Source of the DNA: Grimontia indica
Lineage (GTDB): Bacteria; Pseudomonadota; Gammaproteobacteria; Enterobacterales; Vibrionaceae
Reading direction: 5' to 3'
Assembly (NCBI RefSeq): GCF_000333895.2
Contig: NZ_ANFM02000016.1
Location: forward strand, 62,001 to 126,000
DNA length: 64,000 nucleotides
Shown here: positions 25,305 through 33,693 of the stretch, in pieces
How the letters are laid out: each line of letters opens with the position of its first letter
Numbering within the stretch: the first letter of the stretch is position 1
Notes under the pieces: generated by a model
The model's database searches: none
Told to the model about the DNA's origin: nothing
What the model saw: only the letters and a program-made list of their open reading frames with translations
Position numbers and translations under genes: made by a program

Positions 25305-25853
25305 ATGACGTTAGACCTGATCACAGAAATCCTAGGATGGACCTCTGTCGCTTTTTATATTGGTATCACGATTTTCAACAGCATGAAATTCACCCGCTTT
25401 GCCGCGTTCGGCTCGGCGGCAAATGACACGCTGTGGGCATTTCTTATGGGTTGGTGGCCGAAAGTTATTCTGAACCTTTCGGTGGCTTCACTGAACACTT
25501 ACCGCTATGCGAAAGATTTCACCAATGCCTCTAAGACAGTGATATTGGCGTTAGGTGGCGTGATGGCAGCGGGTATCCTTTATATTGCTTATGTGGCGGT
25601 TACCGCTTTTATTGCCGATCCAACATTGCCAGTGGCACTGCAGTTCGCTGACCTAGGTATCATTTTGTTGGCACTCTACATGACTACGCTAACCAACTAT
25701 CGCAAGTTGATGCTGCTATCTGGCTTTATTGGTATGGCGGCTTACTATGGCAACCCGCAGATGATGATCATCAAGGCGCTGGTTATCGGCATCATGAGTT
25801 ACAAGCTGATGTTTGATAAATCGCAGAAGCTGGAAACGGCCGAAGCGGCATAA
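25305..25853 (+). CDS. Small polytopic membrane protein, possibly YgjV-like
   Basis: A 182-residue protein with five or six hydrophobic segments. The N-terminal half (ILGWTSVAFYIGITIFN, then ASLNTYRYAKDF) has the look of the YgjV family of uncharacterised inner-membrane proteins; the match is from memory and weak. GAGAAG lies about 8 nt before the ATG. It is monocistronic with a strong terminator. No neighbour suggests a role. Confidence 0.7.
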   Translation: MTLDLITEILGWTSVAFYIGITIFNSMKFTRFAAFGSAANDTLWAFLMGWWPKVILNLSVASLNTYRYAKDFTNASKTVILALGGVMAAGILYIAYVAVTAFIADPTLPVALQFADLGIILLALYMTTLTNYRKLMLLSGFIGMAAYYGNPQMMIIKALVIGIMSYKLMFDKSQKLETAEAA

Positions 25854-25867
25854 ACTGATAGAAGTGT

Positions 25868-25900
25868 AAAAAAGGCATCTCATAGAGATGCCTTTTTTTA
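25868..25900 (+). terminator. Terminator
   Basis: Stem GGCATCT/AGATGCC with a 5 nt loop, six A before and seven T after; usable in both directions. Confidence 0.88.
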
Positions 25901-25996
25901 TGCTGTTGATTTATCGATAAAACGATGAGATTGTTGCCTGAATTATAAAAAGATTACCGGAGCAGTAGAAAGGTAATGACTCAATAAGGAGAAGCG

Positions 25997-26395
25997 ATGA
26001 AAGGAAGCTGTCTTTGTGGTGCTGTTCAATATGAAGTTAAAAAGTTAAGTTCACCCATTACGCACTGTTCGTGCAGTGCCTGCCGAAAATCTAACGGGGC
26101 TGCGTTTAACACCGCGGCGGCGGTTCTTCCAGAAGATTTTCAATGGTTGAAAGGTGAAGAGAAAGTCTCTCAGTTTGAATCCTCACCGGGCACAAAACGC
26201 CACTTTTGTTCGGTGTGCGGCAGTCCACTGGTGAAAATGAAAAAGGGCGGTGCCTTTCACGCGCTGCGGGTTGCATCGCTGGATGAAGATCCTGGGCAGA
26301 TCCCAGAGCTTCGCATATGGAAGTCAGATGAAGTCAGTTGGCTGAGTTATGAACACGACATGCCACAATATGATGAGTGGCAGCCTGGCCGATAA
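25997..26395 (+). CDS. GFA family zinc protein (glutathione-dependent formaldehyde-activating fold)
   Basis: A 132-residue protein with all expected zinc motifs: GSCLCGAVQYEV at the N terminus, HCSCSACRKSNGAAF, and FCSVCGSPL. This is the compact GFA/CENP-V fold. Many bacterial members are named glutathione-dependent formaldehyde-activating enzyme, although most have no proven substrate. AAGGAG lies 6-7 nt before the ATG. It is a single gene with a terminator right after the stop. Confidence 0.9.
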   Translation: MKGSCLCGAVQYEVKKLSSPITHCSCSACRKSNGAAFNTAAAVLPEDFQWLKGEEKVSQFESSPGTKRHFCSVCGSPLVKMKKGGAFHALRVASLDEDPGQIPELRIWKSDEVSWLSYEHDMPQYDEWQPGR

Positions 26396-26397
26396 CA

Positions 26398-26422
26398 AAA
26401 AAGCACCGAAAGGTGCTTTTTT
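26398..26422 (+). terminator. Terminator of the GFA gene
   Basis: Stem AGCACC/GGTGCT with a GAAA tetraloop, A-run before and six T after. Confidence 0.88.
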
Positions 26423-26447
26423 AGCTTCATGTTGTTTGGGTTTAGGC

Positions 26448-26687
26448 TTATCGGACAAAGCCATCATCGATACAAATTCTCACGCAGCGCTCTGCAGCCT
26501 TGGTCGCATCTTCCTGACTCTTGAATATTGATAGTGATTTATCAGAGTTCATGAGCTCATAGGCTTTTGATTCGGCTTCACCTTGTCCTGAAGGTGAAGT
26601 GAAAGAAAATGAGGCAGCGAACCCTCCCAGATCTTCCCTTTCGTTAACCTTCACTATGTAACTGATATTATTGTGCGTTCCTTTCAT
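26448..26687 (-). CDS. Small protein of unknown function
   Basis: A 79-residue soluble protein, convergent with the GFA gene. AAAGGA about 10 nt upstream supports the ATG used here; the longer frame upstream looks non-coding. It begins MKGTHNNISYIVKVNE and ends with a cysteine-containing helix (EDATKAAERCVRICIDDG). I do not recognise a family. There is no signal or membrane segment. Confidence 0.6.
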   Translation of the reverse strand: MKGTHNNISYIVKVNEREDLGGFAASFSFTSPSGQGEAESKAYELMNSDKSLSIFKSQEDATKAAERCVRICIDDGFVR

Positions 26688-26802
26688 GCTCTTTGTCCTT
26701 TTATTGTTACATGTGTTTAACAAAGTAGACATAAAAGCTGAGGTCGTCAAAGTTCTTTCAGTATAAGTGCTGGTATGTGTATTCACTTGAACACATTGCA
26801 TA

Positions 26803-26842
26803 AAAAAAGCCTAAAAGGTGACGGCGTCACACACTTCAGGCT
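26803..26842 (-). terminator. Terminator of the ROK-GH20-AAC(3) operon
   Basis: On the minus strand AGCCT, an inner GTGAC/GTCAC hairpin, AGGCT, then seven T. It is located about 50 nt after the acetyltransferase stop. Confidence 0.7.
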
Positions 26843-26893
26843 AAGGGCAGAAATAAGGAGGGAGGTTCAGGTTCTGATTCCCGGGGGCTAGTT

Positions 26894-27691
26894 TTAAATT
26901 TTAACTCCACCAAGTGCCATATCTTCACATCGCGGACAATCATCAGAACAACGTGTTATGGATGGACTCGTGCGAAATGCCTGAGTACATACGTCGAGTA
27001 ACGCTTCGAGTGGATATGCTGTCCAAGTGCTTTCCCCTACCAGTTTTTCAGACTGGATTGTTGATAGGTAAGGCTGAAGATGGGTAAACCCTTCAGAACA
27101 TGACCCTACGCATGTCTCAACGACGCCCCGATGGGTTGTTTGCGCCCAGCGACGGAACAGCGCTTTTCCAGCCAATTGCTCTGCATAATGAATAGGTGTA
27201 ATGCTGTTTGGGGTGACTCCTATTGAAAGCACAACGGCATTTCTGGCTTGAGGAGATTGGTAAACACCGTAGACATTGAAATCGTCTTGGGGTGCGAGCA
27301 CTGCTTGAGCGAGCGGACCCACTGCCGCATAGCTATTCATCGGATGCTCAGTTCTGAAGCGTTTGGGGTGGTTAAGTACCGCTTTGGCAAAAGCGCCCAT
27401 TGAAGGCTCAATGTCATTAGCATCGGCGTCGTAAGGAGAGGGGTCTGTTTCAAGTTCTCCACGATAACCATTTTGCGAGTATTCGACACCATCGGGCGAC
27501 AGACACATAGGAAAATAGGTAAATGTCGGCGCGACCACGGTGCAACCGGCAGAGAGAAAAGTCTCCAGCAGCCACTCTGCGCCGCCTTCAAATCCGCCAA
27601 ACGAACGCATTGCGCAATGTGCAAAAACGACTTTGCCTGAAAGATTAAGTGCTTCGATTGCCGTCTTTATGTCATTCACTGTGGTACTCAC
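26894..27691 (-). CDS. AAC(3)-family N-acetyltransferase next to a hexosaminidase
   Basis: A 265-residue protein of the aminoglycoside 3-N-acetyltransferase fold. Family marks are FAHCAMRSFGGFEGGAEWLLE at the N terminus (close to the usual HSSxxxxG block), VVAPTFTYFP, and HPMNSYAAVGPLAQ. It overlaps the hexosaminidase gene by 4 nt, so the two are made together. That context argues for an amino-sugar substrate rather than drug resistance. The C terminus ends in a short cysteine cluster (RCSDDCPRCED) not typical of resistance enzymes. Acetyl-CoA dependence is family knowledge; the acceptor is inferred only. Confidence 0.82.
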   Translation of the reverse strand: MSTTVNDIKTAIEALNLSGKVVFAHCAMRSFGGFEGGAEWLLETFLSAGCTVVAPTFTYFPMCLSPDGVEYSQNGYRGELETDPSPYDADANDIEPSMGAFAKAVLNHPKRFRTEHPMNSYAAVGPLAQAVLAPQDDFNVYGVYQSPQARNAVVLSIGVTPNSITPIHYAEQLAGKALFRRWAQTTHRGVVETCVGSCSEGFTHLQPYLSTIQSEKLVGESTWTAYPLEALLDVCTQAFRTSPSITRCSDDCPRCEDMALGGVKI

Positions 27692-29475
27692 AGGGAGGTT
27701 TCCTTATCAGTTTCTTTGATCGTCAGAAGCGAAGACAAATACTCAAGACGACTGCTACTTTGCATCATGCCTCCGGGTCGGTAATGTTCTTGCCAAAGTT
27801 CGCGATAACGCTGAATCAACGGCTGCAAACTCGCCTGCAACATCTGTTTGCGTTCATCACTGAAATTCTGTGTAAGGCGATGCTCTTCCTCTGTATACCC
27901 TTTCACAATGAGACATGCCATCTCTAACGCATCAATAGTCCAAAGAAGGTCTTTTCTCAGTTCGTTATCTGGGAGTGGGCCGAGCCGTGCCTTCCAGCTG
28001 TTCAGTTCAGCGAGTGAGTGATCAAGATTATGGGTGCTGAGCCCCTTCATCCGCTTAATATGGCGTCCTGATTGCTGGTCAAACAATACGGGACCAAAAA
28101 AGGCGCAGTTAGGTGTTTCAATCCCGGTGGTTCGGTAAATATCTTGCAGTGCGGTCAACGCATTCAATTCAATCTCAGACGCGTCAGGGTAATACCAACT
28201 GAGTGGGATAATCATATCACTGTCAGTTTGCTGCTCTTCCCCCCATGCCATGGAAGCGCCGAAAGCATAGCCAGGAATCGGCATGGCATGCTGTTGGCCG
28301 TGTCCCATGTCACCCCATTCGGTCACCATATAGCCTTCTGCACCATACCGTTTTGCAGATTTAGCGGCGCGACGCATATGTGTCGTGGCGGCGTCCCATC
28401 TGCCTGCGACAGAAGCAAAGCAGTCTGTGGAAACCACGACGTGGAATGGGTATCTGAACAGCGCCAACTGCTTGTGTTCTGCGTCGAAGGGGTGGTCTGC
28501 TTCGTAACCCCAGTTCAGCAAGGTGAGGTTTTCGGGGAGCTGATCGATAAGATTCGGATAACGGAACAACATGTCACTGAAAATCTGGCATTGCTTGCCT
28601 TTTGAGTTTGCGATTTCCAACACCTTGTTAAGGTAGTTGAGGAACACTTTTCCTTTGCCGAAAATCTCGCAGGCGGATTTGCTCGCGCCAATCCCCAAAT
28701 CCATGGTTTCATCGAAGTTAATGTTCAGGATGTCACTGGAAAAATTGGGCGTGAGCTCTGAGAGTAATCCGTCCACAAATTCTGCGGTTTGTTCGCTGAT
28801 GGGGTTTAAGCCAAAGGCACCGGCCCTGAAGTCACCGCGTTGATCCAAAAAGCCGCTGGTTTGCTCTGCCAGATGTTGATACTCAGGGTGACACAGCCAC
28901 TTTTCCATATGCCCGAATGTCGCCTGATTTGCCACCAGCTCGATGCCTTGCTGGTGGCAGTAAGCATCGATTTCCCGGATTTCTTCCTCTGTCATCGGCG
29001 AATAGTTGCGCCATACCGTTTCGTGCTTTTGGTAGGCAAAGGTGTGCTCGGTATAGAGTTGGAATTGGTTGAAGCGCAGGGCACTGAAGTAATCAATCAA
29101 CCTTTTCAGTGTCTCCATGGTTGGAACGCGATCCCGGCTGATGTCCAGCAATACTGAGCGTGTTGGGAAATCGGGCCAATCTTCAATGACCGCGTCTTCT
29201 CTGACGACCGCTTGTGTCTCTATCAATTGGTTGACCGTGAGGTGTGCGTAACGAATACCTTCGAGATCGCTGTATTCAATTAAAACACTGTTGTCAGCAA
29301 AGCTGATTCTAAAACCTTGTTCCTGTAAAGAAGGGTCGTGTCGGTAAGTGAGCGCTGCATGATGCAATTTTGCGCCAAAACTAACCGGGCAAGTCGTCAA
29401 AAAACTTGAAACACAAATACGCTTACTGGCATATCCAGCGAGATAACGTTTTGGTGCAGGAAATATGGTTACCAT
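27688..29475 (-). CDS. Glycoside hydrolase family 20 beta-N-acetylhexosaminidase
   Basis: A 595-residue cytoplasmic protein (no signal peptide) with an N-terminal GH20b-like domain and a TIM barrel from about residue 105. RSVLLDISRDRVPTMETLKR and FNQFQLYTEHTFAY start the barrel. NINFDETMDLG carries the Asp-Glu catalytic pair (substrate-assisted mechanism) and LLNWGYEADHPF follows. It would release terminal GlcNAc or GalNAc from imported oligosaccharides. It lies 21 nt after a ROK regulator and overlaps an acetyltransferase gene, forming a three-gene operon. AAGGACG precedes the ATG. Confidence 0.87.
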   Translation of the reverse strand: MVTIFPAPKRYLAGYASKRICVSSFLTTCPVSFGAKLHHAALTYRHDPSLQEQGFRISFADNSVLIEYSDLEGIRYAHLTVNQLIETQAVVREDAVIEDWPDFPTRSVLLDISRDRVPTMETLKRLIDYFSALRFNQFQLYTEHTFAYQKHETVWRNYSPMTEEEIREIDAYCHQQGIELVANQATFGHMEKWLCHPEYQHLAEQTSGFLDQRGDFRAGAFGLNPISEQTAEFVDGLLSELTPNFSSDILNINFDETMDLGIGASKSACEIFGKGKVFLNYLNKVLEIANSKGKQCQIFSDMLFRYPNLIDQLPENLTLLNWGYEADHPFDAEHKQLALFRYPFHVVVSTDCFASVAGRWDAATTHMRRAAKSAKRYGAEGYMVTEWGDMGHGQQHAMPIPGYAFGASMAWGEEQQTDSDMIIPLSWYYPDASEIELNALTALQDIYRTTGIETPNCAFFGPVLFDQQSGRHIKRMKGLSTHNLDHSLAELNSWKARLGPLPDNELRKDLLWTIDALEMACLIVKGYTEEEHRLTQNFSDERKQMLQASLQPLIQRYRELWQEHYRPGGMMQSSSRLEYLSSLLTIKETDKETSL

Positions 29476-29496
29476 CAGACGTCCTTGTCATTAACC

Positions 29497-30597
29497 CTAA
29501 ATTGAAAGATTACCGTTCTGTTTGAGACTTAGGCTCTCTGCCAGTTTTAGTTCTGGTGTAAGCAACTTTTGCCAGGCCATTGAGGCCGCGCCCATCGCTG
29601 CGGCCTGTGGCCCCAGCAACGAAAATTCAATATTGGGTTTCACGATCAGGGAGCCGGTTAATGCGTCGCTGTGTTTGCGAAGGGAAGACGCCAGCTCAGA
29701 GCCGAAAGAGAGACCATTGCCGCCAATAACAATGCGGCGAATGCTCATCAAGCTGCAAAGGTTTACAGCGAGGGCAGAGAACTCTTCAATGATCACACTG
29801 GGTGTCGGCTCTGCGCCGCGCATTAGCTGCTGGCTATTGAACTGGCCCGCCATGTAGTTCTCACCGTAGAAGAGTTGGCGGTTGAGGATAACGCCAACAC
29901 CAATGCCAAGACGATGGTAAAGCTCTCGGGCATGGTGAGTAGAAAGCAGCACATAGAGGAAATGATCGTAAGGCAGGCTGCGTTGTTGCATCAGTTCGCC
30001 CCAGGCGCCGCAATTGGCATCATTGTCGAGAAAAACAGGGTAGGGGAACAGGCGTTTGAACTGATTGGCGAAGTTAATGTTAGTGCGGGCAGTCAGTGCA
30101 TGGGAAACCAACAGCTGACTCTTATCGGGGTCGATCACGCCCGGCATGCCAATACCGATGGCGAGAATCCGCGGAAACAGTTTTTGTATGGTATCGACAC
30201 AGGGAACGAGGACATCCAACAGGGCCTTATCGATAGAAGCCTGAGTGTCGATGGGTAACATGTCGTGATAAACGACTTGGCCTAGCAAGTTGACGACGGA
30301 AACTTTCAACGTGTCAGAGTTGACATCCACACCAATGAGCACACCAAAGTCGGGGTTGAAGACGAGGGAAACTTTAGGACGACCGCCTTTGCCCGTCACG
30401 ACCTGTGGTTGCTCGAGGATCATCCCAATGTCCAACAGATGGTTGACGGTTTTGGTGACTGTGGATTTATCCAACCCCAGCTTTGCCGCGACATCTATAC
30501 GAGAGACGCCGGGGGATTGCCACAGGGAATTGATGATGCCGGCCGTATTATTGGTGCGGCTCAACTTGCTTGACAAGGCTTTAGTTTCCAAAAACAA
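29497..30597 (-). CDS. ROK-family transcriptional regulator (NagC/XylR type)
   Basis: A 366-residue repressor-type protein. The winged helix covers about 15-75 (GVSRIDVAAKLGLDKSTVTKTVNHLL), followed by the ROK sugar-kinase-like domain with IGIGMPGVID and PVFLDNDANCGAWGE. The zinc CxCGxxGC motif common in NagC/Mlc is absent; after GENYMAGQF the sequence runs straight to another helix. Leading the hexosaminidase operon, it probably responds to an amino sugar. The start appears to be TTG, with no clear ribosome site, and an in-frame TTG 6 nt later is an alternative. Confidence 0.85.
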   Translation of the reverse strand: MFLETKALSSKLSRTNNTAGIINSLWQSPGVSRIDVAAKLGLDKSTVTKTVNHLLDIGMILEQPQVVTGKGGRPKVSLVFNPDFGVLIGVDVNSDTLKVSVVNLLGQVVYHDMLPIDTQASIDKALLDVLVPCVDTIQKLFPRILAIGIGMPGVIDPDKSQLLVSHALTARTNINFANQFKRLFPYPVFLDNDANCGAWGELMQQRSLPYDHFLYVLLSTHHARELYHRLGIGVGVILNRQLFYGENYMAGQFNSQQLMRGAEPTPSVIIEEFSALAVNLCSLMSIRRIVIGGNGLSFGSELASSLRKHSDALTGSLIVKPNIEFSLLGPQAAAMGAASMAWQKLLTPELKLAESLSLKQNGNLSI

Positions 30598-30879
30598 CTT
30601 AACACAAGATCATGTTATTGACAGTGTTGAAAAAAACAACGAATTGCCCAGAAAACCCTGCGGGTTTAACAACATAAGTTCAATAGATTGAAGTGACTCG
30701 AATGGGGGCTGAAATAAGTGAGCTGAATATCAAATACCTTCGAGCAGTAACATCTCAGGATGCAACCACTCTTTGTGGGGATTTAACACTTAATTAGCCT
30801 TAGAGGAAACGTCATGAAATAGTGACTGAATATTCATGCTACTGAAACATGGGGAACCCACCATACCCGTGCACTCCGA

Positions 30880-30926
30880 TATAAGCAAACAACCTAAATC
30901 CTGCTTCATCAGGTTGTTTGGGTATG
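30880..30926. repeat. Palindromic repeat unit, copy A
   Basis: CAAACAACCT (30886-30895) pairs perfectly with AGGTTGTTTG (30911-30920); an outer pair CATACCC/GGGTATG extends it. About 40 of 50 positions match the sequence at 51036-51085. Confidence 0.55.
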
Positions 30927-30988
30927 CACTATTCACTCTCTGGTTTTGTCCCTGTAAAGGGTTTAAACACCAAGGTCACAGACCATGG

Positions 30989-31018
30989 CCTCAGCCTCTT
31001 TGCGCTGAGGTTTTTTTT
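30989..31018 (+). terminator. Orphan plus-strand terminator
   Basis: Stem CCTCAGC/GCTGAGG with an 8 nt loop followed by eight T. No plus-strand gene precedes it within 400 bp, so it may end a small RNA. Confidence 0.75.
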
Positions 31019-31035
31019 CGCAGTCACCAAACAAG

Positions 31036-31059
31036 AAAGCATCGCCTGAGCGATGCTTT
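31036..31059 (-). terminator. Terminator of the RTX-repeat gene
   Basis: A 10 bp perfect stem AAAGCATCGC/GCGATGCTTT with a 4 nt loop, then TTTC and TTGTTT on the minus strand, 15 nt after the stop. Confidence 0.75.
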
Positions 31060-31074
31060 TCCGGTTGTTTCTAT

Positions 31075-31824
31075 TCAATACAAAATCGGGTCTATTGGGT
31101 CGGGTTGGTTGTTGGCGAAGAGATCGCTCATGGTAACGGTATTGCTATCAACACCGTGCAGCATAATGGTCACTTTGTCCTCAAAGTCGATGACCATATT
31201 AGAACCCATTTGTTTGATGATGTAGGAGGTATCCTCATCCGTGCGGTATTCATCGCTGTAATAGTGGAAGTTGAGGCTGTCGACACCGACTTCAAAGTCT
31301 TTGATGCGAACCACTGAGTTAGTCGGGTCGATATCTTCATGGGCTTCGAATTCGTAGAACCGGAATATGTCCGCACCTTCTCCACCAATACAAAAGCTGA
31401 CGCCAGACTGCGCCGCCCCTAAATCGCGGAAGGAGAAAATGTCGTCGCCTGAGCCGCCATCCATGGTGCAGTTTTGTGAACTTTCTGATGACAGCACATC
31501 GTTACCTGAGCCACCTGAAAGCACATCACGGTATTCACCACGATCATCGCTGGGGTGGTTTTTACTCAGCAGTTGATCGTCGCCCGAGCCTCCGCGCATG
31601 ACGTTGCTACCATAGCGAGAATAGATGAAGTCATTACCAGCGCCGCCAACGAGCAGGTCGTCGCCGTAGCTTCCAAAGATATCGTCATCGCCATTGTAAG
31701 CAATGACAGTGATATCATCAGTGTCTTGTTCCAAGTTGAAATAATCGCGCTGGATTGACCCGTAAAGGAAATCGACATCAGACTCGCCATAAATCTCAAC
31801 TGGCTCATTCGAAATCACCGACAT
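31075..31824 (-). CDS. RTX-repeat (haemolysin-type calcium-binding) protein
   Basis: A 249-residue acidic protein built largely of glycine/aspartate nonapeptide repeats: GDDDIFGSYGDDLLVGGAGND, then VMRGGSGDDQLL, VLSGGSGNDVL, MDGGSGDDIFSF and IGGEGADIFRF. These fold as a calcium-bound beta-roll. A C-terminal part with VVRIKDFEVGVDSLNF resembles the flanking region of type I secreted proteins. There is no N-terminal signal and no TolC/HlyBD genes nearby; an exporter elsewhere would be needed. No catalytic domain is present. AAGGAAGG precedes the chosen ATG; an in-frame GTG lies 9 nt upstream. Confidence 0.85.
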   Translation of the reverse strand: MSVISNEPVEIYGESDVDFLYGSIQRDYFNLEQDTDDITVIAYNGDDDIFGSYGDDLLVGGAGNDFIYSRYGSNVMRGGSGDDQLLSKNHPSDDRGEYRDVLSGGSGNDVLSSESSQNCTMDGGSGDDIFSFRDLGAAQSGVSFCIGGEGADIFRFYEFEAHEDIDPTNSVVRIKDFEVGVDSLNFHYYSDEYRTDEDTSYIIKQMGSNMVIDFEDKVTIMLHGVDSNTVTMSDLFANNQPDPIDPILY

Positions 31825-32100
31825 GTTCAGCACCTTCCTTGTTGATTTGATAGTGAATTCCTACCACATACAGATTCACACAAATTGTCGGATTTGCATG
31901 AACTAATTTCGAGACAGGCGTGTTAGAACTCCTTACACCAAGTGGAGCGCGGGTTTGAGCGGATTCGCAGATTTTCCGGATGACTATATTGTTGGAAGCT
32001 ATGGTTTTCAGTGTCGATAAAGTCAGGCCAAGAGGTTGCTGTATATCACATGCTGCGGGATACTCGAAACTTCGTCCCGCCTTTTCAGGAATTTCATGGA

Positions 32101-33270
32101 ATGAATAGAAATGTTTGGTTGTTGGCACTTTGTCAGGCGCTGTTAATGAGCGGCAACATTGTGCTGATATCTGTAAACGGATTGATAGGCCAACAACTCT
32201 CACCCAGCGACACTTGGGTGACGCTGCCGGTTTCAACCCAGTTTGTCGGCCTGATGATGGCGACGATTCCTGCGTCTCTTATCATGGCGAAAATTGGACG
32301 CAAGAATGGCTTCCGACTCGGCAATATCATCGGTATTTTCGGGGCGCTACTTTGTGTCTATGCCCTGCAACAAGGGGCGTTTTGGCTGTTTTGCTTTAGT
32401 ACCTTGTTACTAGGTATCGGCATTGGTTTTGGCACCTTGTATCGTTTTGCAGCGATAGAAGTGAGCGACCCGGAAAGCCGTGACAAGGCGATTTCTCTGT
32501 CCATGGCAGGTGGCGTGTTAGCAGCGATTCTTGGACCTAACCTTGCTATTGCCAGCCAACATTGGCTACCTGGTACCCATTTCAGTGGCGCTTTTATCGG
32601 AATCACTGTCCTTTATATTCTCTCTTTACTGGTATTGAATTTTATTGCCTTACCTGCAGCTGTACCGTCACAAGACCAACCTGCCCAAAGCCCAGTAGGT
32701 CAAATTCTTAAAGCGCCGGGTTACCTAGTGGCTGTTATCGCTGCCGTTGTCGCTTATGCGGTCATGAATCTGTTGATGACAGTGACACCGATTGCCATGC
32801 ATAAACACGGTTTCCATTTTGAGCAGGCGGCCTTAGTCATTGAATGGCATGTACTGGGGATGTTTGTACCCTCTTTCTTTACCGGCAGTATTATCGGGAA
32901 AATTGGTGCACGCATGACGATACTTCTTGGAAGTCTGTTTTTCGTTGGCTGTATTCTGGTGAACCTTAACGGCGTCTCTGAATGGCATTTCCGTATTGCA
33001 TTGGTATTGCTGGGCGTCGGGTGGAATTTCATGTTCATCGGCGCGACCAGTCAACTGACCCAAACTTACCTGCCACAAGACAAGCCACGTGCCCAGGCAA
33101 TCAATGAATTTGCCGTGTTTGGTAGCGTCACACTGACAGCATTGATGGCCGGTAACCTTGAGGTGAACTTAGGTTGGCAGACCCTGAATTTGGTGATGCT
33201 TCCTTTTGTTTGTGCAGTTCCTCTTATTTATCTGTTGTTTACCAGAACACCAAAAAAGGTTGAGGCTTAG
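32101..33270 (+). CDS. Major facilitator superfamily transporter
   Basis: A 389-residue protein with twelve hydrophobic segments. The MFS loop 2-3 motif is visible as IMAKIGRKNGFRLGNIIG, and IIGKIGARMTILLG lies in the equivalent loop of the second half. It resembles YcaD/YbjJ-type or drug/metabolite exporters; the substrate is unknown. I start at MNRNVWLL, with AGGA 10 nt upstream. A longer open frame exists but its extra 30 residues are polar and unlike a transporter N terminus. It is divergent from the RTX gene. Confidence 0.87.
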   Translation: MNRNVWLLALCQALLMSGNIVLISVNGLIGQQLSPSDTWVTLPVSTQFVGLMMATIPASLIMAKIGRKNGFRLGNIIGIFGALLCVYALQQGAFWLFCFSTLLLGIGIGFGTLYRFAAIEVSDPESRDKAISLSMAGGVLAAILGPNLAIASQHWLPGTHFSGAFIGITVLYILSLLVLNFIALPAAVPSQDQPAQSPVGQILKAPGYLVAVIAAVVAYAVMNLLMTVTPIAMHKHGFHFEQAALVIEWHVLGMFVPSFFTGSIIGKIGARMTILLGSLFFVGCILVNLNGVSEWHFRIALVLLGVGWNFMFIGATSQLTQTYLPQDKPRAQAINEFAVFGSVTLTALMAGNLEVNLGWQTLNLVMLPFVCAVPLIYLLFTRTPKKVEA

Positions 33271-33366
33271 CCTCTTTCTTTTGCTCTATTTTTCGGGTTC
33301 AGAAAACCCGCTTTCAGTGCCTTTCGACTGCTATCTTTAGTGAATCACCGTTGAGGAGTGAGTGAT

Positions 33367-33516
33367 ATGGAACTGGAAAATGAGCGTGGAGAAACCATGC
33401 ATCTTGCCGACGACCTAACGCTTAAAGAAATGGTTGATATGGGGCTTCTGGTGGTGTTGTCAGACGCTAACGATGACGCTGAAAACTGCTGGATTCCCAC
33501 AGAGCCACTCGAATAA
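33367..33516 (+). CDS. 49-residue acidic small protein
   Basis: A short gene too small for standard ORF cut-offs. It has GAGGAG 8 nt before the ATG and a strong terminator immediately after the stop. It encodes MELENERGETMHLADDLTLK through to TEPLE. The composition is strongly acidic, with one cysteine and one tryptophan (NCWIPTEP). I do not recognise a family. The clean signals on both sides support it as real. Confidence 0.65.
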   Translation: MELENERGETMHLADDLTLKEMVDMGLLVVLSDANDDAENCWIPTEPLE

Positions 33517-33520
33517 CCTG

Positions 33521-33545
33521 AAAAGCCCCGACAAGGGGCTTTTTT
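33521..33545 (+). terminator. Terminator of the 49-residue gene
   Basis: Stem AGCCCC/GGGGCT with a 5 nt loop, A-run before and six T after. Confidence 0.9.
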
Positions 33546-33693
33546 GTGGCGATGAGATTTTGTTCGCGAATTAATCGCGGTGTGATCCTGCTTGAAACAT
33601 CATCATTTTCCTTTGAGAGAAAACGCTCTACAATCTGCGCGTCATATTTGTGCCACAAGAGTGTAGGCGCACCTGTTTCAAAAAGGATGTCTC

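Larger units (their letters stand above)
30598..31074. other. 477 bp region with a repeat hairpin, orphan terminator and possible small RNA
   Basis: No credible protein gene. In order: a perfect AGAGGAAA ribosome site followed by the two-codon frame ATG AAA TAG (30802-30822); a palindromic repeat unit (30880-30926) that recurs near 51036; a strong plus-strand terminator (30989-31018) with no gene before it; and the terminator of the RTX gene on the minus strand. Confidence 0.55.

Noticed and set aside
26894-27691. The AAC(3)-like gene as an acquired antibiotic resistance gene
   Set aside because: It is translationally coupled to a hexosaminidase in a chromosomal operon and there are no integron, transposase or recombination sites beside it.
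30836-31225. A 129-codon plus-strand frame over the orphan terminator and the RTX gene
   Set aside because: It reads through a strong terminator and antisense to the RTX repeats; composition is not protein-like.
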